A stretch of DNA of 64,000 nucleotides. Origin: Helochares maculicollis. Lineage: Eukaryota; Arthropoda; Insecta; Coleoptera; Hydrophilidae. The notes beneath the pieces are model-generated. The model did no database searches, had not been told where the DNA came from, and worked only from the letters and a program-made list of their open reading frames with translations. Location of the stretch: NCBI GenBank assembly GCA_033557835.1, contig JAWQRO010000062.1:1-64000 (forward strand), read 5' to 3'. This document shows positions 26,015-38,249 of this stretch, piece by piece. A program made the translations under genes and the position numbers. Every line of letters begins with the position of its first letter. Positions within the stretch are counted from its first letter, which is position 1.

Positions 26015-26683
26015 CACTGAGAAAGAATTATTCCATATGAATATATTAATGAGTTGAATATAGACATTGACGTGAGTATTAGTTATGAATATTAAAACTT
26101 TTGTATGTAAGTATGTATTAAATAAAATTTCTAAAAATATAGTGTATATTAAGTGCTATTATGTTTAAAATTTTAATCATCTTGATTCGTGTTGTTCCTA
26201 TTCTATTAAGTATATGTTATTCATAATTTATAATGGCAATGCTTAATACATAGCAGTTCCTTCGAGTTTTTTTGAGATGATTATATTACACTTACATTAA
26301 TGCAGTTGAATAAATCAAATTTGCATATAAGGTAAATAAGATTGTTTTTCAATTTCTTGACATTTATTAAAATATTGTACATTGTCCCTTTATTGAAGTC
26401 GAGTAGCGTTTGTTCACAAAATCTGTTGTTTGAAGCTTACGGTATGTATATAGATATATTGTCTGTAAACTACGAATGGTGACAAAATTATTGAAACTGA
26501 TATATTCTGAGTAGTTAAATCAATTTCGTCATACTAATGTTTCACCCAAGATTATGGAGAAAATTATAAAGAGATAGATTAAAAAATACTCACATTCTAT
26601 TTTCAAAATTCAAATCACTATCAAAAAACTGCATCATGAGAACTGAACCATTAAAAGTACCAAAAATTACATTTTATAATCTA

Positions 26684-26885
26684 ATCAGTGGAATCGTCAG
26701 AACTAGAAATATAAAATTAAAAGTTGTCATACGTTTATTACTTCACTATAATAAGTTATAAGTCATTTGTTTTATATATAAATTAAATAATTTACCAACA
26801 AAATATACTCAGTAATATAGGTTTTATGATACTTAAATTTCTAAACTTAGATATAAAATATTAGCCTATTGGACATAATATTCAG
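26684..26885 (+). repeat. Diverged repeat pair, copy 1
   Basis: Aligns by eye, same strand and order, with 29463-29683: CAGTGGAATCGTCAGAA against TACTGGAATTGCCAGAA; then ACCAACAAAATATACTCAG against ACAAACAAAATGTATTGAG; then CTATTGGACATAATATT against CTGTTGGATAATAAATATT. Total lengths are 198 and 220 bases. The pattern of changes would fit an old coding origin, but no frame remains. Family unknown. Confidence 0.45.
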
Positions 26886-26889
26886 TTAT

Positions 26890-28940
26890 TCAGTTTATAA
26901 GCATTAAAATTTACATCAGGTTTTTTATTTTTACATACTTCTGTGCTCTTGTTCTCCGTGTCTTATATCTTATATCTTATGCATGCTGAATTAGATAACA
27001 AGACTTTTTACTTAAAATATACATATTGCCATTTTAATTTATTTCACCTCTAGACTTGATAAAAGAAGTTAATTCCAATAACATTTTTGTAGGCTACTCG
27101 ACTTTTTATAATTTTGTAAAAACGGTTGATATTTGTTTATAATTTTAGTGGCATAAAGCCAAGTTTTTATGTTGTTATAAATTTGGGACACTGTGAACAA
27201 TGTATTCAATCTCCTTACTATCATTAATGTCGCCATTCGTTTTACTTTTGTATAAAGTATTGATGGCACTTCGTTAAAAAAAACTGCTCTAATACCATGT
27301 ATAGCATTACTTATTCCGCATGTGTAGACGACTTAATATTGTCTCTTCTGGTACAATTTTCTGTGAATTTTTTATCTGAGTATGAACTTCATAAAATGTT
27401 GGTCCCATACGTCTTGTCACTGCACATCATGATTTGGCATTCCCACCCACTTAGTCCAATTTTCTCACATAAAATTTGTAAATGGCTTATTGGCAGAAAC
27501 ATATAAGAGTTGTAATTTTGTATTCATTCCTTTTAGAAGCTTCGTAGTTGATTCTGTTGTATGCGCTTTGTATTTATCCTACAACTATATAGAATAGTTT
27601 TTAAACAATGTATCTGGGCATTTTGCAATATCTTTTATATTTATAATTTCATTTCATACGCAAATGATTTGCCCTATTATTGTTGAAACAAAATGTCTTT
27701 TTGGTGCTCTGTTCTCATATTGTATTGCATAATTGATCATATTTAGTTTATGGTTATGGAATTTTTTTTGTTTCATGTTCACTTTTTTCCAATTTTAGAA
27801 TAAATACACAATTTCAGGTTAATACTTGCTTTTAATGAATATAAAAACAGAGTAAAAGTAAATCAGCGATTTTGTCTTAAGATAGCTTGCGTCATAGCTA
27901 CTTTTAATGGCATGCCATATTTTTTGAATTATAAAACGTACTTCAAATTTAGAGACGATTTATTACAAAAATATTTTAATGATACCTTCTGACCACAAAA
28001 TTGATCCAAAATTTGAAATCATTTTTATACATATGTAAAAAGGTGCATCTTGTAGTACGAAATCTACGGTAAGTTAAATTTAGTATAATTATTTTATATA
28101 GCCTAATAGATCAGAAATCAGAAAATTTCTTCTATATGAAAAAAATCTTGTTTATTTTTTTTTCAAATAAATACACACCGGATACTTATTAAATTACTAT
28201 GAACAACGCAAACATAGATCATACCTCAAAATCTTCTGTCACAATTTATTTTAACGGCAAATTACACAATTCCATAACACATATGTCTTCTAGTTGTAGA
28301 CACATGTCTGGTAGGATAAGCTTTTTTAAGGATTTCTTTAAAGTTTTTGTTCTAAGAAAATATATCTATTTAACTCACACACCTACTCCAACTTATTTTT
28401 CTCAACTTTATCAGTTTGACATATTCGAGCATTTCAGTGTTCACAAAATGTCGAATTTTTAGAAAAATAGGGAGAGCTTGTGATTGTGAATTAATTATGC
28501 TACTTTCATGCGATGGGACAATGCTGTTTTGTAAATGTGTTATATAAAATCAGCTATGTCTGTAGGCAGTACTTCTTTTTCATTGCTCTTACTACAGTAG
28601 ACTATGCTTTATAATCATATCACTCATAGATACTCATAAAGCTAACATCTAGTACATATACTAGGCTAATTAATTCGTATTTGCAGTATAGTTTATAGTG
28701 TATAACTTTATTTAGTAATTCTAGATGCTTATATCTTACTATTCTTGACAGTTTTGCTTTGATATTATAATTATGTCATTTATGAGAATTATTTGTAAAA
28801 TCAAAGCGAAACTTTAAATAAATATAAAAAAATAAGTATCTAAAACCACAAAATTGCACTTAAAACTATAAAATATATTTATAATTTATATAGAATTACT
28901 CTAGAAAAATAAAAAGATCTTATTTTTATTCTATTCCTGA
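26890..28940. other. Very AT-rich, no gene recognised
   Basis: Contains a short (TCTTATA)n run at 26961-26980 and short frames at 27069-27269 (minus), 27297-27506 (plus) and 28199-28462 (plus), none with a known motif. A segment near 28310-28350 weakly resembles 30270-30310. Probably old, unidentifiable mobile DNA. Confidence 0.35.
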
Positions 28941-28944
28941 AGTG

Positions 28945-29386
28945 AGAATCTGCAAAAGCTGCAAAATATGATTATGGCTTGACCTCATCATATGATAAAA
29001 AATGCTTTCCAGGCATGATTTTTTTAGGTTCGAACTTTAATTCATGGATTTTAGCCATTATCAAAATGCTCTTGTGACAAGGTGCATTGGATGTCCTTGA
29101 CGAAAATCGTCTTCAAAGCTTGTATAGCCACGTTTAAATTCAGCAATTTATCTTTTTACTGTATTAATTGATGGCGAAGAGTCCTTATACACTGCACTAT
29201 ATTTGACTTTTCCATTGTAAAAAGTATTGCAACACGGCGATACTAAATGGTTTGTAACAAAATGAATTGACAGATTGAACTGAACTTTCACTTAGGTGCG
29301 TATGAAAATTTTACCAACATAACAAAAAAAATAGGCTATTAGCAACACTTTTTCTTATAGAACCGAAAGCTTATTGAACAACCTAG
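28945..29386 (-). mobile_element. Mariner element, internally deleted, one terminal repeat kept
   Basis: On the minus strand the sequence begins at a TA (29387-29388) followed by CTAGGTTGTTCAATAAG, a typical mariner terminal inverted repeat, then a leader and an ATG at 29213-29215. The N-terminal domain then reads (after one frameshift) KDSSPSINTVKR*IAEFKRG..SFEDDFRQGHP, matching the mariner helix-turn-helix hinge (VKxWAAEFKRGRTSLEDDxRxGRP). It then jumps near 29070 to the C-terminal end: KIHELKFE and PGKHFLSYDEV, compare GKxFxSNDEV. The whole catalytic DDD core is missing, so this is an internal-deletion derivative. No matching second terminal repeat was found below 28945. Inactive on its own. 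Confidence 0.88.
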
Positions 29387-29462
29387 TATATTTGATTTCG
29401 ATAAATGCTGCTAGAGTCCATCTATAATATCTCTTAGTTGTTTGTACTTTTAATTTAACAAT

Positions 29463-29683
29463 TATTACTGGAATTGCCAGAATCATAAAGATAAAAATGA
29501 AAATATTATCCAAATCATTGAGAGAAAGTTTTAAGCAATGTATTGCTTACAAATTAATAAACTTACAAACAAAATGTATTGAGCAATGTTTGTTTATAAA
29601 TGATTATATAAAAATTTTATAAGACTTGTGTTTAGTTCCTAAAATTTTGAAAGATATTATTGCTCTGTTGGATAATAAATATT
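29463..29683 (+). repeat. Diverged repeat pair, copy 2
   Basis: Partner of 26684-26885, in the same orientation and about 2.8 kb away. It starts about 75 bases beyond the mariner terminal repeat. Confidence 0.45.
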
Positions 29684-29689
29684 TTATTG

Positions 29690-31580
29690 TTTTTAATTTA
29701 ATTCTTATCAGTGAAAAAGACCAACTATATAAATAAAAATTAAAGTTCGCATAATTATCCTACTACTTTAAGTATCCTATTCTTTTAAACGAAGCTATAA
29801 GCTCTTCAATTTATTGGCTTAGCATCAATATACGGTCTATTATTTCTTCTTACGTATCTTTTCGTATCCTAGGTACTATAATGACTGGATCTATATCAAT
29901 ATCAATAACAATTAACTTTATTTATGTTGAATTGCACTGGAAAAGTTTACACTTAAAGTATTTATATTGAGAGTATGAAATCTTGTACTTAATTTATTCT
30001 AGACTTCTTGTAGACTTCGTATAGGAAGTTAGCTCCTTTTTTAAAATCTATTATGAAACAATTAGTGCAATAACTAAACGTTTTCAAATTGATATTTTTA
30101 CCTAGAGTGGTCTTAAGTAGAAGAATAAACTATTTGTTTCAAATAAACTGAAATCTGAGTTTTCAACAGCTTTGTAGATTTTCTAAGCCAATGGGTTAAA
30201 ATAGAACAAATTATATTCAAGCCAAAATGACCTCTAGATACATTGCTAAATATTTTATCTTCTTTCTATAGACATCTGGTAGTATAAGATTTTTAAGGAA
30301 TTGTTTAAATTTTTACTGAAGAAAGATTTGATCTTTTCAGTTTTAGAATTTGATGAACTAGTAGAAAAATTCGCAAATGTGTAGCTGCAGCAAGTCCGAG
30401 TCATGCGTTAGGACCTGACTATTCCTTACATAGAAAACAATCTAGACTTATGGAATATATAGCTTGTCCTCGATTTACTTCCTTAAGAAGAATAAAACGA
30501 CATATGAAATTGCCCACTCGGTAGAAAAGAAATTCGTTTTTGCATCGTATAGTGAAAGAAGATTAAAAGTGGATTTACTTTGAGATTTCTGATGTTACCA
30601 TTAACAGTTAACCGATTTGATGCGTACACTGCCTAATAAAAAGTGTAGAATACTGCAAGAGGCAATACAAAGTAATGATTTCTTGTGACAATACAGCAAA
30701 ACTGGTTCGTGACACATATTTAGTTCTATCACATGTATTTAATTTAAAATAAGATGAAGAAATGCAAAAATTTTATAAAGGTTTCCACTTAGTGTGTTAA
30801 TTTTGACTACCTTCCAGAACAACTAGGCTTATTATTATTAGTTTGGGTCATTACTGCTAGTGTCGATTTTTTGTGAATACATTAAAATTTTGTTGGTGTT
30901 CTGAGATCCAGTTTTGCTCTAATTTTAAGTAAATTTATGGCATATAAGTCATTATTTCTGTTACAGATAAGCGCAGGTCCACTGATTCTGATACTGATTT
31001 AGTCTGGCATTTCATTTACTATAACGGAACATATAAACAGGATAATGCGAAAATACATAAAATAATCTATTATAAATGTTAACTCAACTATAAGTAAAAA
31101 CTCAAGCAAGAGCCTCCGAATTTATATACACTATTTTTACTAGTTACCACTAAACTTGTAAAAAATACTAAGCAATAATAATTTAATAAAACTTAAAAGA
31201 ATTCAATCTAAGAAATAACTATAAACTTGAATCTTGGCAAAAAATTAAAATCATGTTTTTAATAAGCAGCAAAGTGTAAAATAATTGTGTAATTAGTTGA
31301 TAACAGTTACTGGATCTGCAAAACTAACATTGTTTCAAATACATAGGAAACCAATATAAAACCGTCAAACGTTGGTTTGTTCAGTAAAACTATTTTAAAA
31401 CGTGCGTGATCAAAACTTAATACATAATTGATGTATTTTAGTAATATCATTATTAAAAGCAAGTTCCAGTAAAGACAATCTGGAAATCCAGATTATCAAT
31501 ATCAGTATTTTTCTTTACATCTGCTGGCATAATCATTAAATTTGGTAGAGAAAACCATAGTTGTAGTCGCAGAGGGAACA
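29690..31580. other. AT-rich, nothing recognised
   Basis: Stop-filled AT-rich DNA with no protein motif, tandem repeat or RNA gene that I can identify. Confidence 0.35.
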
Positions 31581-34000
31581 TTTTCCTAAAATTTAACACT
31601 TTACTAACTTCCAGCGCTCCACATACCACCTACCCCTTACCACTCACCCTCCCTGCTCTATCCAATCCACGATATTTCCATTATAAACGGTAACGAACGA
31701 ACAATAGGGAAACACAAAAGGTAATTTAATGCGAAAGTTATTTAGAATGCATATCGATCTGAAAATTATGGTTGCACGCGAAACTAATATGCCAATAGAT
31801 GTCGCTCCCATAAATTCACATCAGCGCGAGAGTACATAGTGGCAATTTGCGGAAGAGCAACAAAATTGCAAAAGTACATTTTATAGGTTCCGGCAGGGAG
31901 ACAGCCGGTGCACACTTTGGTTTTGTCTGCTTGCTTGCTTGCAACTATATATAATCGTCAATTTTGATGATACGTCGATAATGGTTTATAGGAAGAGAAA
32001 ATTTTTCTGCTGCGAGCTGCTGGCAAGCGAAGGATTATTAACTGCAGCTGGTGCCTGCGTTACTTACTACATTCAACCGGAACAAAATAGAACATTGGAT
32101 ATCTGAGGCTTTTGCGATAAGCGCATTTTGTTTTTATAAAGCGATATGAAACAAGGAACTTAAGTGTTTTGTTTTTGTCCATTTGTGGACACCGATTAAA
32201 TGAAGCGTAAATTTCAAATAAATTTGACCACCGCCATACTGCCCCAGCAATTCTTTGGCACTGTTTATTAAAATAAAGTAAATCAGACCGGAAGTGAATG
32301 AGGGTAAGTGATTAATTCCTGGTTGTAAACTTGCCTGAAATTGCTTCGGAGGACTCCCTAATAAAAAAGTTCGAGGGTGGACCGAAAAAGCCAACCACCA
32401 TTCTAGCTATTAAGTCGACTTTATTCATGAGCTGTATTATGGAGCCATAAAAACTTTCTTCTTGTAATTAGTTTTTGAAATATTACAGGCAGACGCCAGA
32501 GCTATACCCCCACTAAGCACATGGCGTCTGCTGCCCTCCACCCCTTTATGTAAACTGCAGGGGCGTTTATGTTTATCATTTTGTGACCTAATTTTTGAGC
32601 GTTCACCCTGTGTCAACTATTAAAACCAGAGTTGGTGTTAGGGTCAGATAAATGGATTTCATCCACAGACACTCTTGTAATAGACCATAATTTTTTTACG
32701 GTTTGACCTAGAATAACATAAATGATGGGTGTACGGTTACTTAGATTAGTCATAAATACCGTCTTTGTAGGCTCAAGTTTTTGTTATTTAATATGTAACC
32801 TAGTTGCTATAACTCTTATTACTTAATAAAAATACTACTGCGTGGTATATCGCTATTCATTTGTTAAACGAAAATTAACATTTCTAGCATATGCAGTTAA
32901 TTATTTTACTCTTAGAAATAAAACTAGTTACATTCAAGTAATCTGGTATTAATTTAAGATATTACGGAATAGTTGTGTAAAAAACAAAGTTTTCTGTGAC
33001 CATTTCAAATTGGAGAACATTTTCCAGCCGATCATTAAATAAAATTATGTAATACGTTCAGACCTTAACTTGTAAACAATTTTAAGGATGCTTAAATGTA
33101 AATATTGAAAGCATCGTTCATACCGAGAAAGTCGCATTGCTGTTGTGTTCAAATTTGCTTTATGAAAATGGAAATTAAGCACCATCGCGTTCAACTCGGA
33201 AACAACGTCGACAGGGTGCGACTTATTTACGATATTTGCACCGGCAAACTCCCGAGGAAACAGAAAATAGAACAGCTGAAGCCAAATGCTTGTCTCTTTT
33301 GAACTTCTTCAACGCAATTTGCTTTCCCGTAGAGATGTGCGTGTTCTAGGAATTTATTTTTTGGTAGACAAGTAAGAAACGAAAGTTTTTGAAACTACCC
33401 AAATAAATGAGGGATGTTTGTGTGGTTAGGCCATTATTCTAAAAGAAATCAAAAAGTCTTCTCCCATATAAAGAAGATGAATCATTTGCAGCAAACCTAT
33501 TTAACAAAATAAATGTCATAAATATTGCGTATGCAATTGCCTTGCAATATTTCAGTAGATCGGTATGGTTTCAATATTCTAATCACTCTTTTTTGCAAAA
33601 CCGTACCGGTTGCAATTTGGATATTTACAATACAGGTTTTATTGTCTTTACCGTCAAATATTTGTATATCCCAAAACTCAGTTTGATCGTGTACCCCAAG
33701 CCGCGTTTCGTCCATCGAATATTTCTCTCCGGTGCAAAGTAAACCTGATCTCCATAAAACAAACAGCTATTGAACTGAATGGCGCGCAGGTTGTGTCAAT
33801 AGAAATCACGGTTAGCGAGTTCCCCTGGCCAAAGGTAGCGGGGACACTCATTCAGAGGGATGGGAAATTTATGCGTTATTCAGTGGAAAATGGAGGAAAC
33901 TCGGAACGTCGACGTACCACCACATTCCCGTAAACATCTACTTCCGATTGTCCGCATCAAAAATTAACAAAGTACAATTTCCGATGCGAACTCTGTGTAT
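31581..34000. other. Less AT-rich, transposon-free block (32.66-33.08 kb is AT-rich)
   Basis: Balanced composition with CAGCTG E-box-like sequence near 32045, TTTATG-type cores near 32547-32570 and a TGCT/TGCT run near 31928. A small inverted repeat is described separately. Overlapping frames on both strands at 33497-33933 (up to 107 codons) match no family. The character is that of conserved noncoding sequence or an unrecognised exon region; I cannot say which. Confidence 0.3.
32489..32531. repeat. Short perfect inverted repeat
   Basis: GCAGACGCCA (32489-32498) is exactly complementary to TGGCGTCTGC (32522-32531) around a 23-base loop. Such a GC-rich 10 bp stem is notable in AT-rich DNA. 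It could be a paired binding site or a small RNA stem; no further evidence. Confidence 0.5.
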
Positions 34001-34790
34001 TATGTGCTGTATTCTCTGGGCTTTAGATAGCATAGTTCTCGTCCCCTTTTGCAAAATTTTATTTTTGCCTGAATATTATTTGGGGCATTCCTCTTTCGCG
34101 TTATAAGGAAAGTTTTCTTTACTTGTTGAATTGCATGAAAAACGATTAATAATTATAATACAATGTGGATTTATTTCGTTGTCGAGCTTATGTTTATTTT
34201 TTGATACATATTATATTTATTTCATTAATTTGTTTTTGCAAACATACTACATATCATACATATCATTTTAATACATTAAATGAAGAAAATTATTACACTA
34301 CGGAAGTGACTCTCTCGTATACATAAAATCAATAACTATGTAATTTAATAGCTTTTTTTATGAACCTGTAAATATTTTCAACTGCATTACAAAAGCTAAT
34401 TGAAAATAAAGTGTTGCTTAAAATTTGACATATGACGACATTGCATATATAACGAGTGGAACATTTAATTGAAAATATAACAAAATCAATATTTTTAAAC
34501 ACTTTTTATCTTAATAGCACTCATGTGTTCATAATTCCTGTCAAACTTTAATCCTAGACTATAAATAAACTACTGGTTTTTGCGAATGTTTCTAGCTGTT
34601 ATGAATTTTTTATACTGGTTTGTCAATTTCAGAGAGATTAAAAATATATAAATCAGTTGATAATAGCTTGAGTTTTATAAAACATTGCGTTAAATATGAT
34701 TAAGTAGGATTTTTAATTCTCTGCTTTAAAAACGAAGCGAAAACTTCTACCGATGATTCATGAAGAGAGTGGTTGCTAGGTATTACGGTT
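34000..34790. other. AT-rich spacer before a mariner relic
   Basis: No motif recognised. The mariner 5' end and terminal repeat might be expected in the last few hundred bases but are not recognisable. Confidence 0.35.
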
Positions 34791-34794
34791 CAAG

Positions 34795-35365
34795 GTTTCA
34801 GCTTTGACGGCAAGATGTACACTGGATAGCCCAAAAATTTGAAGACAAAGAGCTACAGATAATTCTAGATAGAAATCTATTTCAAACGCAAGTGAATCTT
34901 GCAAAAGCGTTTGTAGTGACTCAATAAGTAGTTCCTGTACGATCGAAATCGAATGATTCAAAAGCAAGATAATTAAGTTCCTTATGGACTAAAAGTAAAA
35001 GTTGTTGAAAGAAAAAACAGGAAAGATTTGTTTACATCGGATAATAACTGTGGTTAACAAATGTCTGTTTTGTGAAAGCATGAAGAACGAAAATTACCTT
35101 AATTACCTTAATTTTAAGAATAAATATTCATGAATCGTCATGCTGTGAGTCTGGTGGGACAAAAATGGGTTTTTGTATTATTAGCTGTTATAGCTTTCTA
35201 ATTCTATTTCAAGTACTCGGTGTAGGCTACAATTGATTTATTATATTTTAGCTGTGCATTACAGTACGGCCATAGTATGAGAAGAAATGGGTCAATTTAA
35301 TTGCAAACGTCAGAGAGCTAGTAAAAAAAGATGTAGATAGCGATGGATAATATTTTAATTTATCT
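34795..35365 (+). pseudogene. Mariner transposase relic
   Basis: The plus strand reads, in mariner order across shifting frames: KFEDKELQIILDRNLFQTQ followed by NLAKAFVVTQ (34835-34930; compare FEDxELQxLLDEDxxQTQ and LAExLxVTQ of the N-terminal domain); remains of KVQKxxxWVPHEL; GKICLHRIITVVNKCLF near 35015-35065 (compare FLHRIVTGDEKW, with GDE replaced so the first catalytic Asp is lost); VWWDKNGFLYY near 35150 (compare VWWDxKGVxYYELL); and DSDG*YF near 35335 at the C-terminal end. The DNARPH segment with the second Asp is unclear. Stops and shifts show a dead copy. No clean terminal repeats seen. It differs in sequence type from the copies at 29 and 52 kb. Confidence 0.85.
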
Positions 35366-35639
35366 TCCTTTCATATTGTTTTGAAATAAATGCACTTATG
35401 TCAAACAAAAAGCTGACCTAATTAATTTATACTTACAATGGTATACCTTCCTTATTATGGAATGATGATTATAAGTTTAGCAAACATTGCTTGTGAACTA
35501 CTATCTTAAGCCATTTACGAACAGTTACATCGAGAAATTATGCATTTTAGTCTGCCAATTCTGGACGCGAATCTTTGTAAATATGCTGAGGATGTGTTTT
35601 CTTGTGTGATTCCTCATGCAGAGGTATGAAGTAATTTTT

Positions 35640-37005
35640 AAACGATCTACATATATAGAAGAATATATTTTTATGTATACAACCTGTTTTAGAATTAAGT
35701 TACAAAACTTAAAGAGGTGGTAGATATAAGAAATAATAAGCGATAGGTTTTCGTTTGCATTTTGGGGCATAACTAGTAACCAAGATATAAATAGCATGTA
35801 CATGTTAAGAACCACTGGCTGATTCCCTATGACAAATTTTATTACTATTTCAATGAATTCCCTTATTGTATACGCTTAATGCAGCTGGAAACAAACAGAC
35901 GAAATAATAATAAAAAACCTTGTTGAAAAGGAACATAGACCAGCGAAAACAGTTAATAGTGTATTAAATTTTAACCGAAGAGGAAAGACAAGGAGCACTT
36001 GGGTGGTTAATTTTTTACTAATACTTTCATTTAGATGTATTTTATTTATTATTTAACAATTAGGCAAGTTCGCTAAACTAGAACGGTATAAGCATTATTC
36101 AAACAATGAAGTTTTTATTAATATGTAAATCACCTAAACCTATTAAATACGAAATAAGAAAGAAACGTTCAGTTTATAGTGGCTAAAATCATATAAATGA
36201 AAGCGGACAATAGGCTACTTCTAGTGCGTTGAATTTAAGTCGCTTAAGATTTAAAACTAGAAAGGTAAAATAAAAACAATTTGTTATCGACAAAGACGTA
36301 TTATTGTAATTTTGTACTGACAAATTTTCACTTTACAAATATGAATTAGTTTGCGATGCACGATATAATCACGTTTCTAGCGGCAGAAGACGGTATCATA
36401 AAGTGAAATTGTCGCAAGGTCACGCGCTGTTTTCTGTAACGATCCTCAATAAAAATTTACTTTAATGATTGTTTATGTTCTTTTTTCTGTTTCTATTTCA
36501 TAAGAAAGGTTTTGCGTTCATGAAAAATCAATTACGTGATTTTGACGAATCTAACGACTTGGTAAGATAAATTTGACGTTGGTTTAGAGATAGTAATACA
36601 AAGCGATCTATTTTCTAGGTCACGTTCTGTTTTCCATGATCCGAAAAAACGCGGAGCAATAAAATTTTACTTAAATGGTTGTTAATATTCTTTTTCTGTT
36701 TCTCTTTGATAAGGACGGTTTTTTATTCATGCAAAAATTTCATCTCAAGGTTTTGAAAGATCTAACGACGTATTTGATTGTGATGCTGTTATTTTTATAG
36801 CAATAACGGTGCCGTTGTGTCTGGCTAATATTCTGTAACTCAGCATGGTCTATCGGCATCATTTCAATTATGCCAGGAATCCCAATTTAGCCAAATTTTC
36901 AACATTTTTATTTATACTTAGAAAATACTAGGTCGCCCTCACATTGGCGTTCTTAAAATGTGGGTTAAGTATTGGAAATTAATTCTGCAACACCCTGTAG
37001 AATAA
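35640..37005 (+). repeat. Dispersed repeat, forward copy with internal duplication
   Basis: Colinear with the reverse complement of about 61065-61970. Shared landmarks in order: ATGTACATGTTAAGAACCAC near 35798; ATAATAAAAAACC.TGTTGAAAAG near 35908; AACCGAAGAGGAAAGACAA near 35973; the TCTGTTTCT.TTTGATAAGG segment; AATTTTCAACATTTTTATTTATAC near 36893; and TGTGGGTTAAGTATTGGAAATTAATT near 36958, ending near ACACCCTGTAG. It is longer than its partner partly because a ~200-base part is present twice. I see no transposase or RT in either copy, so it is probably non-autonomous. Family unknown to me. Confidence 0.75.
36415..36790 (+). repeat. Internal ~200 bp tandem duplication
   Basis: Two units start at GGTCACG (36418 and 36618). 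Each contains an (A)AATTTTACTT(T/A)AATG core, GTTCTTTTT(T)CTGTTTCT, a TTCATG(A/C)AAAA segment and a GATCTAACGAC-type end. The partner copy at 61.2-61.35 kb has one unit only, so this is an extra duplication in the 36 kb copy or a loss in the other. Confidence 0.75.
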
Positions 37006-37009
37006 ATAT

Positions 37010-38240
37010 ATTTATTTATCTTACTGAAAATGCAATTAAGTATAAGTTAAGAAACATAGAAATCGCAAAAGATATTCAGGAAATCACCAGAGAAAAACAG
37101 ATATAGAAATAATTTGTAATAAATATCGATGATTAAACAAGTGGCGCGATTTTCTTTTTTTCAAGCTTTTTTAGGGAGTACCGACAATGTTCAATTTAAA
37201 AAACTACAATTTTGGTTCATTAACTTGATTTTTCACTGCATTATTTGAACTTTATTTTAGCAATGGCTATTTTTATAACAAAATTATTTCAGCTTATTTC
37301 TAAATACTATTGACTTGAATGTAGAAATGATATAATCAGTTAGACGTCGAGTGAGATAAAAATTTAACTTAATAAGAGTTTGCTGATAAGAATCTTAATT
37401 TTTATGTCGGTTTATACACTTATACATAAATTTAAATGGAGCGTGCATTTAGAAAATTTTTATACCTGACTCAATATTAGCAAACTATTTTTATTTCTGG
37501 AAAAATTAGCTGATTGTTTGTGTCAGTTAATATCAAATTCATAATTTCTAGCAAAGTATAAGAAATATCAGGTTTTGATTGAAATTCGTAACAAAACTAT
37601 GAGAAAATAAATGTCCAAGTGCTTAATATCTCACACATATTACATTATTTAAGCTAAAATTTGTTGTGTTGCTGTACGTTGCATGTTTTATTTATTTCTT
37701 TGGAAGAGCTTTCATCATATAATGTTTCCTTTGTACTGATGAAAAGTCTAACTGCATTTATGTGGTTGACTGTTTAAATTTTATAATAATTTAATGGCGT
37801 TTCCATTTTGATCCATTTCGTTCCCTCACCTATTACATACTATGGGAGATATTATGTAAAACCATACTACGTTGTGTGCTATTTATTACTTAAAATTACA
37901 TGATGATTCGATAAACTAACATTAATAATGTTCATGTAATGTAATATTAACTTTATTGTGCCTTTCAAATATTTATTTTCTGAAGGCTATATAATTACGG
38001 TATTGGAACAGATGCAGTAGTAAAACGTAAATTAGATTAGATTTTCAATAGGGTTTGAAATAACTGCAGTCTTCGGCGAATCAATTTTTTCTAACCAAAT
38101 AAATAAAAAATTAAGACTCCAGCTTAATAGGGCTAATAAGTCTTTATGGTGTGATTTTATTTTCTTTTTCGAAGCTAAGAATTTAGCTTATAAATGCAAA
38201 AAACTTAATCTAGCGCGACCAAAGCACTGATTTCATAAAC
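37010..38240. other. AT-rich spacer
   Basis: No motif, repeat or RNA gene recognised. Confidence 0.35.
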
Positions 38241-38249
38241 TTCTCAAAT

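Noticed and set aside
28199..30310. Second shared segment (28310-28350 and 30270-30310) suggesting a larger duplication
   Set aside because: Similarity is about 40 bases in AT-rich DNA and the spacing to the 26.7/29.5 kb pair differs twofold; not enough to extend the repeat.
33497..33933. Overlapping frames of 66-107 codons on both strands
   Set aside because: No recognised domain, several frames equally open; consistent with chance in less AT-rich DNA.
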